A stretch of 64,000 bases of DNA. It comes from Isoetes taiwanensis. Lineage: Eukaryota; Streptophyta; Lycopodiopsida; Isoetales; Isoetaceae. Made by a program: the position numbers and the translations under genes. The DNA lies in contig JAJEKV010000053.1 of NCBI GenBank assembly GCA_021234155.1, positions 2,484,164 to 2,548,163 on the forward strand, read 5' to 3'. Of the stretch, positions 36,665 through 48,104 are shown piece by piece; position 1 is the first letter of the stretch, and the number at the start of each line of letters is the position of its first letter. The notes below the pieces were generated by a model. That model made no database searches. It saw nothing but the letters and a program-made list of their open reading frames with translations, and was not told where the DNA came from.

Positions 36665-36667
<3 letters not shown>

Positions 36668-36742
<75 letters not shown>
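36668..36742. repeat. (TA)n tract flanking element B
   Basis: About 75 nt of TA repeats lie directly outside the right end of element B. Confidence 0.9.
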
Positions 36743-36748
<6 letters not shown>

Positions 36749-38605
36749 GTGGCAAAGTGGTAGACTAATTCATAAGGAATGGTCTAGGCCAAGGATATAT
36801 TTATGTGAATGCTTAAAGTTTTCAAGGAGAACTTGCCGTAAGAGTTCACGTGTATGTTAAGGTTAAGCATATTGGTTGAAGTACAACCAAAGAGGCCATG
36901 CTTATTGTTGGACATCATAGTTGGTACCAATGTTTTTTTTGGACTATCTTTTCACACCAAAGATACTCATGTTTTCTTTGATGTTCCCTTTTGAGGTATA
37001 GAACATGTGTATGTCTATTCTAAAGGACAAATGGGACAAAGAGTAACATGAGAATGGGGTTCTGGCATTAGGTTGTGCATGATGGAAGACGCAACATGGA
37101 ATCCTTTTGGTCATGGCTAAGTGGAAGATTTGGGTTTTGGGTTGTCTATGTTATTTCTTAGATCCAAAATATCTTCAAAGTGAGTAGGATTTAGTTGTTG
37201 TAGGATATATTGGTATTCTACTTCGTCATGTAATGCAAGGTAGTCTTCCAAACATCCAACAGTTAGGAGCTAGTTCAATCAAAAATATTTCTTCTGGAAT
37301 ATGTACTAGAAGATGCAACTGGAGATCAAACAATCTAGTAGGAAACTCTCGCTCAATATGCACAATAATTTTGCAACTTTAACCTCCATCGTTGATATTT
37401 CAGAAGCATTGATTTCTTTTAACAACATTCATCTTTGTAATAAAGTAATAATCAAAATTATCTTCTGTGATGGTAAAATAAAAAATACTGTCAGGTTTCT
37501 AGTGTAATACCTTGTAAATTTGTCCAATCGATAAATTGCATCTCGAGCTCTTGGTAGGAAGCAATTACCTATTGCACATAGTAGAAGATGCTAGACAAGG
37601 AACATGTATGTGTAAAATATTCTTTGCCTATAGAAACTTGTGGCACTCCTGTGATTTTATACCACTAAATTTGCCATCTTTAGTAATGCCTTACGAATAG
37701 AGGCACTATAATAACCCATTGGTGTCCTCATATTGATATCACTTATTTGACTTGCTTTTCCTCTTCTTTGCTCGGTACCCGAAGTGCATCTTTACACTAT
37801 GGCCACAATTGTAGCATGATATTTAAGTCTTTCAAATCATTTTTACTTCCTAGAGTATCACACGGCCTATTAAGTGTCGCCATATTGAATGCCCAACATT
37901 TTTAAAGCTGTGCATGGGGTCAAGTAAATATGTAATTTTTAGGTGTTGCCAATATTCAAGATGGGAGGTGGAGTAAATAAGCTAACACATTTTGAGACTT
38001 ACAAGCATTTGTTCAGGTGCACAACCAATCCTTAAAAGTTCTTCTTTTTAGTTTCTCAATAGTACATTCCCACACATATGATGTGTTAGTGGCAAAAATT
38101 TCTTATGGCCGTGATATATTTGCTTGAATAGATGCTTTGACTGATAAGATGGTAAGTTATCTCCATATGATGGGCGTCTACCTTCAGAGACGAAGCTTAA
38201 TGGAAGGCTTAAGAATGCTATAGATTATAGTTCAGTTGTATTAAAAAAATATTCATTTCTAAAAGATTCCCAACTTATATAATTTTTTGCCCTTTTAGAT
38301 GTTGTAAAGTTAAACCTACCATTTTTATTAGTCTTAATTTATGCCCCACAAAAAGCCCAGCAACACTGAGCACTTTTTCTAGTATTATATTATAGTATAA
38401 ATGTTGTTAATTCCCTTCAGTAGCCTAAGAGTATCATCAATCAGGATGATGACGCAAATGTGTCTTTCTTGATCAACAACAATTCATATTGGTCATTTAG
38501 AATATGAGGCTTACTTTGGTTGTAGAAACTCTAAGACCACCAGGTTTTAAACCTATACCTCGGCCTCATATCGATGGTTCTAAGTACTCCCTATTTGGGT
38601 TGGGC
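36743..38605. other. Intergenic, no gene recognised
   Basis: AT-rich DNA. The frame at 37313-37507 is open for 64 codons but has no recognisable product. Nothing else stands out. Confidence 0.4.
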
Positions 38606-39086
38606 TCCCATGGAAACCCTTCCTATTTTCCATGGAAACCCTTCCAATTTTCCATGGAAAATAGGAAGGGTTTCCATGGAAACCCTTTCGGCTTTCATTA
38701 AAACCAGGAAGGGTTTCCATGGAAACCCGTCCTATTTTCAATGGAAACCCTTCCTATTTTCCAAGTTTTGAAAATAGGAAGGGTTTCCATGGAAAATAGG
38801 AAGGGTTTCCATGGAAACCCTTCCTGGTTTTAATGGAAAATTGGAAGGGTTTCCAATTTGAAAGTCGGAAGGGTTTCCTCGGAAAATGGGAAGGGTTTCC
38901 ATTTTTATTTTTTAAAGGCGCCTACGGGCGCCAACACATACTGCCGCCATTAATGGTGCACGCCATAAATATGCACGACACTCAAGAATTTAAATTTTAA
39001 TTCAAATGGAAACCCTTCCTATTTTCCAAACCCATGGGAAAATAGGAAGGGTTTCCACAAATGGGGGAAAATAGGAAGGGTTGCCA
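38606..39086. repeat. Array of GGGTTTCCATGGAAACCC palindromes
   Basis: About fifteen copies of GGAAGGGTTTCC or its complement occur, many joined into the palindrome GGGTTTCCATGGAAACCC, separated by short TATTTTC / GAAAATA spacers. The block is interrupted at 38915-39000 by a GC-rich palindrome GGCGCCTACGGGCGCC. Three more copies are at 47415-47482. The array is open in several frames but repetitive and not a gene. Confidence 0.9.
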
Positions 39087-39239
39087 CGTTTCATAGCGCT
39101 TTGCTCTTCGCCATTGCATCTCAAAATTTTTAAGGGCGCTTGCACTCTGCCATTGCATTCTCCTTATGGATCCGGAGCTTGACGCATTGGAACGATGCGA
39201 GGATTCTTGGTTCCACCAATAGGTTCCTGGAGATTCTAC

Positions 39240-39490
39240 AAAAAGAACTTACATTCTCTAAGATTCTCCTAAATTCTATCAAGGTTTCCTTAGATTTTCC
39301 AAGATTCTCCTAGATTCTCTAGTATTCCGTAAAGATTCTCCTAAATTCTCTAGTATTCCCTTGAAGATTCTCCTAGATTCTCTAGTATTCCGTAAAGATT
39401 TCCTTAGAGTTCCCAATATGCTATGCACGAGATTCTTCGAAATTCCCTTCCATTTCCCATAAACCTCCAAAATTTCACAAAGATTCCATA
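39240..39490. repeat. AGATTCTCCTAGATTCTC tandem repeats
   Basis: Three adjacent units of about 30 bp (AAGATTCTCCTAGATTCTCT then AGTATTCC) lie at 39300-39400 in a wider run of similar motifs. The motif resembles the inner arm sequence of elements A and B, so this is likely another relic of that family. Confidence 0.7.
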
Positions 39491-41578
39491 AGATTTATAC
39501 AGTAGTAGTACTCCATCTCACGTAATCTGTGTGTTCAATGCTGGAACTATATGCTTACATTTTCTCATCTGACTGTTATTTATACAGTTCACAATGTGTA
39601 AGCATGGTCGCATAGTCAATGATAGTTCAATTCTTTGATGTTTCTTTTTGTATGCCTTAACTTCTAAGCATTTTGTGAATATACTCTTAACAGACAATGA
39701 TGATTCGCCTAGATTTGTTCTCAACCTAACATATACCTTCAACTTGCTTGTATAGTTCTCACATGATTACCATTTGTAGTTCATCAATTTTTATAAAGGG
39801 TTGTCTACAAAAGGGTGACTTAGGGCTTAAGATTTAGAGCATGTAACATCTTCGTTGACCTTTGACAATGAGTGCACTTGGTTCGGGCTTTAAACTTGAG
39901 AGATTTAGAACAATAAGTGCACTTGGTTCGGGCTTTAAACTTGAGCATTCTCATGTTGCTTTTCTCATATAACACTATGCCTCACAATCCTTATTCTTAC
40001 ATAACACTATGCCTCACAATACCAATTGAATAATATTTTACTACAGTTTGCCTTTATGGCAAAAGAAGAAAAGAATAGCTTCTAATTTGCACATCCATAA
40101 TATATGTCCCATTGTCTCATATATTTCAACTTGTTCGAGTTCATTGCATTTTAAGCATATTATTAGCTTGCTCCAGATATTACAGTATATGACATGTAAT
40201 CTAGGAATTTCTCTACTTCTCCTAGTGACCCTTTGCATCTTCTAAATTAATACACTACCTAACAAACAAACAAACAAACAAACAATAGCCATTTAATGAA
40301 CTACAACATACCTGCATGAAATAAAACTATTTTCCAGTTCAAGACATAACTTGCAAAGCAAAGCTCCGGTTTATTAAAAAGGGTCTCCAACAAACAAAGG
40401 CACATGAGCCATTTAAGCAGATACATGAACCTATAAAGACAGTGGATAAAAGAAGCCTAAAGGAGCGTTATCTTTCTTTATCTCCTCCTCCATAGAAACA
40501 TCTAAAGGTTTTCATATTTTATAAAGAGGCCAAAGACTTCAATTATACACAACTACATGAAATAGAAGATGTTCCAGTTTTGCCATAACTTTCAAAGCAA
40601 AGCTCCGTTTTATTGGCAAGGGTATTCTTTAGAAAGCATGTAGTAAGATTTAAAAATAATTCTAGGCATAAGATTTTCCAATTTGTTATTGTAAACGTGT
40701 CAAAAATAACAAAATCCACTTGCTCTCCTAGTTTTACAAAGAGAGTAAGGGGGACATAACCGCAAAAAGGAAGCTCTTATTGGAGGGCATAACCAAAGAT
40801 TCTATAAAAGCTTCTAAGTATATGTCTCTCAAGTTCATAGCTTAAATCGGTCAAATAAAGCAAAGCATATTTGCTGATTTTACCATCTTCATCATATGAG
40901 ACCGCGAACCAAGTAGCGAGAGGTTCGGACATAACTTGCAAACCGAAGCTTTGTTTTTCCAAAGGAGTACCGTTGGAGAGCTTCTAATAAGATCTAAAAA
41001 TAATCCTAGATGCAAATTTTCCAAATTGCATTGTAAATATTCAAATATGACAAAATGTACCTGGGTCCCTAGTTTCACAAAGAGCATGGAAGGACATAAC
41101 TCCAAAAAGAAAGACCATTTTTATCGTAGATTCATTGGAAAGCTTAATAACTTACAAAAGCAATTCATGGTTTAAATGGTCAAATAAAACAAAACATATC
41201 CGCTAGCGTAAAGAAAGCGCTCAAACAACATCAACTATTACCTCACCCCACTAGTTCCAAAATGACACAAAGTTGCTTTTACGCAAGGGCTTTAAATAGT
41301 GCATGTATTTCTACGATGACATCCACATAAACCAATGAATTAAGCAAAATAGATGAAAAAGATAGAAGCACAAAGATCACATTCAGAACCAGGTCACTGA
41401 AATTGTACTAATCCAGAAAACAGAAAATAACTAACATCCAAATAGTGAGAAAGGAATTCCACACTAGTTTCAAATCACACAGCTTGCTTTCTAAGGCAAG
41501 ACTAATGACATCCACATAAAGCAATCGCATTTAACAAAAAATAGAAAGAATGCTATGTGAATGCAAGAACTGACAAAA
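39491..41578. other. Intergenic with diverged repeats
   Basis: A 46-bp duplication around GGTTCGGGCTTTAAACTTGA lies at 39870-39945, ATAACACTATGCCTCACAAT occurs twice (39969 and 40001), an (AAAC)n run lies at 40261-40285, and CATAACTTGCAAAGCAAAGC-type units lie at about 40345, 40580 and 40930. The latter two start blocks of about 340 bp that remain similar through TTTACAAAGAG and GGACATAAC. No gene is seen. Confidence 0.5.
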
Positions 41579-41652
41579 AGTCGTATTTAATTAAAGTGGG
41601 ACAAATCTCGAATTTTGGGAATTTCTCGAATTTTTACATTGAATCGTTGTTA

Positions 41653-41946
41653 GATCAGGGGGAGGGGAAGGGGAAGGGGAGAAGTTGGGGAGAAGTTGAG
41701 AGAAGTAATGGAAGGGGATAAGTTAGAAAAAAGGGGAGGGAGGAAGTTCAAAAAGGGGGTGAGAAGAGGGGGGCAAGGGAGGTGAGAGGAGGTGGGTCTC
41801 AAGTTTGGAAAGGGGAGGAGTTGGGGGAGGGGAAGGGAGTTGGGGGCAAGGGGAAAGAGTGCGTGAGGAGTGAGGGGGGGGAAGGGGAAGTGGGTAGAGG
41901 GGGAAGAGTTGGGGAATAGGTGAAAGCTTTAGGGGGAGAGGGAAGC
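41653..41946 (+). repeat. G-rich polypurine tract
   Basis: About 290 nt consist almost wholly of A and G with many GGGG runs (GGGGAAGGGGAAGGGG). The strand could form G-quadruplexes or triplexes. It lies just inside the left end of element C. Confidence 0.9.
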
Positions 41947-43106
41947 CAACAATAACTAAAGGGATAGACCCCCCGGAGATTAAGAAAATAATTAATATAA
42001 AATATAATTAATAATTAATTTAAATTAATTACATTAAACTAATGACTAAAATATAATTAGTTCTAACTTCGGTAGTCGAGAATGATACTTAATCAATTTT
42101 ATCTCCTCGTGGGTGTGCCATTCTCAAGCTTCAACGACAAAGATTCAACGCTGCCACAAATTTTGGGAATGCCTTTTTTTTCTTCCCTCCTATATCTCCC
42201 TTCTCTATTCTGAAGTTATCTCCCCTTCTCTATTTCCAAATAATAATCATGGATAACAACGTATTCACCGTTACTCTCATCCCTACCCGGATCTTCTTCC
42301 CACATCACCCCTTGTAAAGCAAAGGAAGGCGATCGATCCGGCAATGCGGCTAAATCCCGTGATCAAGATGACCTCTCTGCGCACCACGGTGGCGTAACCG
42401 CTTGTGGAAGCTCCATTTCTGGCGCCATTGATAGGGAAGCCATTTCTACACCTCCCCTGCTCTTCACGACACTGCTCTTCACGGCAAGCTTAATGCATTA
42501 GAACCGAAAGCAGGCGGGAGCTAATCGAGGACATTTCTGGCCAAAACCGAAAGGGGTCTTCATGTTTTATCCAGGGCTTTTCACTCCACTCCAGCACCAC
42601 CACTCTAGCACCACAAAGAGGAAAAGCAAGACCCAAGTTCTGGTAAGGAAGGTGATAAAGAAGAGGAGAGATAGGGGATGATCACACTGGTGGCCACGGA
42701 TCAGAGGTAAATTTGGAAGTTCCTAGGCAAAGGGAAGAAAAAAGAAGACTGCCCATTCCGGCAAAGGCCCCCCACAAGCCCCTATCTGCCCCTTTGCCTC
42801 TGTTTCAGTGTGAAAAAAAGCACCGTTTTCTCAGTGCCTGCCAGAACATGGCTCAGAGTTTATCAGGTCAGGCCGCCTCCTCTTGTCTACGAAAAGCCCA
42901 TAAAGGCTACAACAACTAGAAAAAATTATCGACAACCGGATCTGCAGCCCTTCTTGGCTCTAATCCGGACCACCGGAGAAGAAATTTGATCCCTGTTCAT
43001 CCTTGCCGAACAGCTGAAGCTTGGGCTCAAGCTTCAGATCCTCAGTTTTTTTAATCCGACTCAAAGGGCCCAAGTTGCCGCTGCAGCAATTAACAGAAGA
43101 AAAAGC

Positions 43107-43785
43107 TTGAATATAAGCAAGATAATAAGCAAACCGGGTTCAAAATACCGGGTTCAAGCCTTGTTGGAGGAGCATGGAGCTCAAATGGTGGCCCATGTCT
43201 TGGAGCTCTGTTTTGGCAGAGTCGCAGAAAAGCACAGGGGAAGATGGCGACGGAAAAAAATTGGACAGAGATGCAGGCCGGAAAGTGGAGTTGCTAGCTC
43301 TATTCGCAGAGCTTGATCCTTGGATTAAAGCACACCTCAAGTCTGGTCAGCTTAAAGCGCAACTCAAGGCCACCCAATTACACCGCTATGTTCTGGGCTG
43401 GCTCCCATCACTTCTCACAATCGGAGTTATGAGTATGGCATTTCTGAGCCAAGAGTGGTTCGCCGGAGCTGTGATTGGGCTTGGGACCTTAGGTATGAAG
43501 GTCGGAAGGAGGGAGGCGGTGAGCTGGGTAGTGGAGCTTCCAGCTATGGAGCTATCCGGTACATGGCCTGCATATTCTGCCCCCAAGAATCCGACCCACC
43601 GGGCATCGCCCCTGCAGGATTCGATCCGGCCGAACCCGGCAGCATCTGATCATCTGATCGAATTTGAACTGCGTTTTTTCCGCCTGCTGCTCCCATTGAC
43701 GTGCCCAGCAGAATCTCCCTTCTCTTCATTGCTTCATGATCGTAGCCTCTTTCCTTCTGAAGCTTTAGCTATGGCCAAGGATTGA
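43107..43785 (+). other. Coding-like fragment inside element C, unrecognised
   Basis: A frame at 43107-43316 contains VQALLEEHGAQMVAHVLELC, and the overlapping longer frame (43174-43785, 203 codons) contains VELLALFAELDPWIKAHLKS. A switch between them near 43230 would give one continuous helix-rich stretch, so a frameshift in a once-real gene is possible. A hydrophobic segment follows (about 43390-43450), then proline-rich, probably non-coding sequence. No family is recognised; capture by element C is inferred from position only. Confidence 0.3.
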
Positions 43786-44840
43786 GTGCCTGCAATGCTT
43801 TTGGAGAAGCCAATCTATGCTAACGAAGGAGAAACAGGCGAGAATAACAAAGATTTGGTGGTGTGGATGGCTATGGCATCTTCTTCCGGAAACAAAGAGT
43901 TCAAGTGGTACAAAGATATTCGTCTCAAAGGTATGTACCAAATTTTAAATTTCAAGCATGGGCGGGAAAAAATGGCGGGGTATAGAAAAAAAGCGCATGT
44001 ACCAAATTTTAAATTTCAAGCATGAAGGGCGGAAAAAATGGTGGGGTATAGAAAAAAAGCAAAAAAAAAATCGTTGAAAAAAACAAGTATAAAATTAATG
44101 TTAATATATAATTTGACGATTATTTATACACCCCAATTTCTCTTTTATGCGTGTCAGTGAGGAGGTGCTTCTACATATTCCATCACTTAGAGTCCCTGGG
44201 AACTGGAGCCGGTTTGAACCTTTAGGACATTGTCCTAAATCTCTTTTTTCAAAGGTATGTACAAAATCCCCCCCCCCTCTTTTTAAATTTCAAATTTCGA
44301 ATTTATCTAAGGCCAACGCTGTATGGATTAAAATGTATCTATGTGTCTAGACTAGTAGAAGGTCAAAAACCAATGATTATACTAAGTATAAATTTAATCA
44401 AAAATATTGTTAAAGCGATGTGTGTGCATATAAAGCATAAAAAACTGTATGGATCTAGTGAAAAAAATATAATGGAACCATGATTTTCTTAATACATTTA
44501 TGTCATTTATGGACATTTATGTGCTAGTATGCTATACTATACTATATAACTATATATTGCGTGTGCTAGTATGCTAATGCGTGTATTATGAAATTGTGGT
44601 AGTATAAAGTACTAATGTGTGCTAATTAGGGTGTGCTAGAATAAAAATGCTAATGTGTGCTAGTATAAAAACAATTGTTAAATACTAATGTGTGCTAAAT
44701 ACTAATGTGTTGTGAGAAAAACAATAAACTATGGTGTGATAGAATAATAAACTATGGTGGAAAATTAGATGGATAGATAGATAAAATGATGCTCCGCAAA
44801 AATAATCTTTGGCCCTTGAAATTGCCTTTTTTTTTCTGAA

Positions 44841-45316
44841 GCCGCTTTTCGACTTCAGTCGAGTCGAGAAAGGCCCTAAAACCTCGCTAAGCTTTTTATC
44901 GCCTTTCTCGACTTTTGAGTCAAGAAAGGCCTTCTCGAAACCTTAAACCCGGCTTTGGTTTGCCTTTCATTTCGACTCGCCAGTCGAAAAGGCCTTCGAC
45001 CCTAAAACCTCGTTTTTTTTTTGTTTTTCTCGACTCGCGAGTCGAAAAGGCCTTCGGACCCTAAAACCCGTGTTTTTTCGCTTTGCCCTTCTCGACTCAT
45101 GCGAGTCGAGAAAGGCCTTCAACCCTAAAACTGTGTTTTTCGCTTTGAGCTTCTTCTCGACTCAAGAGTCGAGAAAGGCCTTCTGACCCTAAAACCGCGT
45201 TTTAAACTTTGAGTTGCCTTTCTCGACTTCAAGGAAGTCGAAAAGGCCTTCTGACCCCTAAAACCTGTGTTTTTCGCTTTGAGCTGCCTTTCTCGACTCG
45301 CGAGTCGAGAAAGGCT
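44841..45316. repeat. Eight-copy array of CTCGACTCGCGAGTCGAG palindromes
   Basis: Eight units of about 60 bp each hold a palindrome like TTCTCGACTCGCGAGTCGAG followed by AAAGGCCTTC, then ACCCTAAAACC and a GTTTTTCGCTTTGAGC-like link. The palindrome centres vary while the arms are conserved, suggesting selection on, or gene conversion of, the arms. The CCCTAAA element matches the plant telomere unit but is not in tandem. The array sits about 0.8 kb from the right end of element C. Confidence 0.9.
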
Positions 45317-46237
45317 CTCAAGCCTGTATTTTCTCAAAATGGCCCTAAGAACTGTGTTTTATTTTAATTGTTTTGCCTGTAGCATCACTTGACTAACTTG
45401 ATTTTGTCTTTTGCAGTCCTTATCTCCACCAGATAGTACATGCTTGGGAGCAATGAAAAGACCATTGAAGATAAGATAAGATAAGAAATTTTTACGTCCA
45501 CGGACAAAATGCCGAGAAGAAAGATGCCGAGAAGAGGGTGGTGACATCAGTTGGACATACAAGCACGTGGCCTATGAAGGAACTCCTCATACAAATTTTT
45601 ATCGTATGTAAGTTGCTCCGTGACTTGGACAGAGCTCCACGCGCCGTTTGCACTAGGTGGTTCACGTGTGAAGAGGGTGTAATCATTGTGATAATACGAC
45701 CACTATGGTCGCTTCACCCACTGTAATATATATTGTAATGAGCCCATTTATAAATATAAGGTATCTCAAATCTAGTATTTTTTAGTGATTAAGTAAACAA
45801 TTTGCTTAATTTTTGTTGGAATTTGTGATCTCTTGTTTACCCACCTAAGAAAATAGAGCCAAAATGTCTTGGTAAAGGAATTCACCCTCACGCGAAAAAC
45901 TCTTATTTTCAATGACAAATAAGCCCCAAAACAGGACTCGACTATATCCAAGAAAAAACGGGAGAAAGCTTGGATGCACAATGAATAGACAAAAATTGAA
46001 TTAAGGGCATGACGCTGGCCTGGTGCTCCTTTTTGTGTAAAATGACAGAGTTCCGAAAAAAAGTGGGAATGGAATGAGTCCCACTTTAATTAAATACGAC
46101 TTCAAATCGTTACTTTAGCAATAGGTAATCTTTCAACTTTAAAGGTCTTCTTAGTTCTTGTTTCTGCACCAGATAGCAATCGCTCAACCTATTCGTCAAT
46201 TGCAAATTGTAAGTACTCCAAACACATGCTATGACTT

Positions 46238-46634
46238 GTGAATGCAGGGCGTAAGATTGGCTTGGCGAAAGGCAGCAAAATTGAAAACAAGCAAAACGGA
46301 TTGCACGGATTTTCAGACAGGGAATCTTCAGCAAAGGGCAACATGGATCTTCTGCTCATGGCTTTGGAAAGTTGCTCAGATCTTGGGAATGAAAAGTTGG
46401 AAAGAACGGCAGTATCCAAAAGAGCACCACTTGGTAAATGTAGCGAGAATCCGGATTCAAGGTCACAGTCTTTGCTCGATTTTGAGGATGGCGAAAGCAA
46501 GAATGGAAACAGATTTGCAGGGGAAAAGCAAAGCCTTGCTCTGGCCTGAAACGCAGATCTCAAAATGGATGCTCTTCATCCGAGCAGCAAGCGGTCCAAG
46601 ACCATGTTTAATTCCCGTTCGATTCATACCCTAA
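46238..46634 (+). other. Coding-like open frames beside element C, unrecognised
   Basis: The 103-codon frame 46238-46549 is hydrophilic and protein-like (for example NMDLLLMALESCSDLGNEKL) and begins after a CAG; another plus frame and a 124-codon minus frame overlap it. I cannot choose between strands on sequence alone and no family is recognised. It lies just outside the right end of element C. Confidence 0.25.
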
Positions 46635-47414
46635 AGCGTTCGATTCATATCCTCATACCTGTTAGCAAATTTTTCCTCAATCCTCAATGGCCGCTTTTGC
46701 ATCAGCTGCACCGGATTTGGATTTTCAAGTGCCCAATTCTTTCCCTTGGGCAGAGTCTGTCGCCATAGCTGCGCTTGCAGTTCTGGCTCTCAGTTTTCTC
46801 ATCCCTGCACTAGACTGCTGTGTTCTTTGCCGTTCTTGCTCTGTTTTCAAACAAAAATCAAGCTCAGAAACTCGAATTTAGGGCTTGGATTCATAAAACT
46901 TGATATGGGCTTCTCAAAAAAGCAATCGATCCGGCCAATTTCTGAAAACCGTTTGGGCCTTTTATTTCTTCATATGAAAATTTTACCAGTCAATCGATCC
47001 GGCAGTAGAACACTCGATTAGGGTAATAGAACACGCTCGATTTGGTAAGGAAAATTTACACAATCGCTTAATCGGTTAAAGGAAGCAAAAAAAAAAAAAT
47101 TGAAGCAAAATCTGCGCCTACGGCTGAGCAGAGCTTTGAACTACTGTGTTTCCTACAGAACTTTCTATAAAACGCCTCCTTGATCGCAAGAGTTCCTCAA
47201 TCCGACTGTAAGAGTTCCTTAATCGAGTCAATCTCCATGCAAGAACGAAAATTGATCCGCCTGAGGAAGAGGAAGAACGAAAAAAAATTGCTTTTCTTGA
47301 AAAGGTATTAAATGAAAGCCGTAGAAACTTAATTACAAGCATTAATTAACGGTGGTTGCGTCGGTTGGATATCTAAAAATAAAATATTTTTGCGGAAACC
47401 CTACCGTGCTTCAG
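46635..47414. other. No clear gene
   Basis: Short frames only. CAATCGATCCGGC occurs at 46922 and 46992. The plus-strand stretch 47250-47345 (EEEERKKIAFLEKVLNESRR) looks like a short coiled-coil exon but is isolated. Confidence 0.3.
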
Positions 47415-47482
47415 TGGAAACCCTTCCGGTTTTCACGGAAATTTGGAAGGGTTTCCAATTTTGAAATTTGGAAGGGTTTCCA
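47415..47482. repeat. Second, small GGAAGGGTTTCC cluster
   Basis: There is one copy of GGAAACCCTTCC and two of GGAAGGGTTTCC, followed by a T run and a GC-rich inverted repeat (ACCCCAATCGGGG). The same order (repeat, T-rich run, GC-rich palindrome) is seen at 38889-38931, so the two clusters are related pieces 8.5 kb apart in the same orientation. Confidence 0.8.
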
Positions 47483-47587
47483 ATTTTTTTTTAATAACCC
47501 CAATCGGGGGGAGATAGTGTGAGCGGCCTCATATGCTTGTTTTAACATTCTAATTAATGAATATCTGACTTATATATATTATTATAG

Positions 47588-47950
47588 AGGGCTGCCTAAC
47601 ACTGATAATTGGGGCGATCTGGAGCGTCTAAAGTGCCAGGTGGCATATTGGACGGTTGTGATTGAATGTGTGGATGACGTTGGGCATAGAGCATTTTGGA
47701 GATGGTCGGGGAGGCGCTTTGCAACTGGTGGTGATGGCGTGAGCTTCTCGATGTTGCTGACGGGCTATTGAGATCTGAATTGAAGACTGTTTTTGAGAAC
47801 TTCGGGGTATGAAAGCCAGGGAATCTTGGATTTTGTGAAGAGTAGGGTACCGGGAGTTGAGACCGGCGGTAGGGATGAGGAAAATGGTCAGTGTTGTTAT
47901 GGTAGTGTATGGAATTTTCTGACTAGAGTGGACGGGATGAGAAATCCTAG
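47588..47950 (+). other. Coding-like fragment, unrecognised
   Basis: The plus strand is open from about 47588 to a stop near 47770 and reads like real protein (for example VAYWTVVIECVDDVGHRAFW), resuming after two stops with PGVETGGRDEENGQ. No family is recognised. It could be a decayed exon. Confidence 0.25.
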
Positions 47951-48104
47951 AGATTAATAGCTTGGTTAAATTTTTTTCTCGACATCTTTGTTAAATTGTT
48001 TTTCTCGCGACATGCTCCCCGCTATGATTTGTTGATTCCGTTCTCGAAATAAGCGTGGTGTCGATGCTCCAAGAATCGCATAAGGGCAACAAAAGCTTCG
48101 TTTT

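Larger units (their letters stand above)
30241..36670. mobile_element. Element B: long hairpin element of the same family as A
   Basis: The left end TATATCTGATATATATATG TTCTTATG at 30241 is mirrored at 36640-36670. The left arm is 30241-30702 plus 34485-35370 and the right arm is about 35385-36670; the gap is the inserted element D. Removing D leaves a nearly symmetrical inverted repeat of about 1.3 kb per arm with almost no loop. It abuts element A on the left, with only about 10-20 bp of TA-rich DNA between their ends, and (TA)n on the right. No coding capacity is seen. Confidence 0.78.
41579..46101. mobile_element. Element C: 4.5-kb element with perfect 24-bp terminal inverted repeats
   Basis: AGTCGTATTTAATTAAAGTG plus GGAC at 41579-41602 is repeated exactly, inverted, at 46078-46101. 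Nothing outside these 24 bp is complementary, which marks clean ends. No clear target duplication is visible (weak CAAA on both sides). The interior has a purine tract, coding-like fragments and an array of palindromes near the right end but no transposase, so it looks non-autonomous. The superfamily is undetermined. Confidence 0.65.

Noticed and set aside
18165-36670. A single 18.5-kb element from 18165 to 36670
   Set aside because: Four arms are present and inner ends meet at about 30240 with both termini intact, so two adjoining elements explain the layout better.
43174-43785. A complete 203-residue gene
   Set aside because: The start lies in the middle of sequence whose coding look is in another frame, the second half is proline-rich with low-quality composition, and other frames are equally open; kept only as a coding-like fragment.
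44841-45316. Telomere-derived (interstitial CCCTAAA) repeat
   Set aside because: CCCTAAA occurs once per 60-bp unit, not in tandem, and the conserved part is the palindrome; telomere origin is not supported.
41579-46101. CACTA-type or Helitron identity for element C
   Set aside because: The ends do not begin CACTA, and there is a perfect terminal inverted repeat, which Helitrons lack; no superfamily can be assigned by eye.
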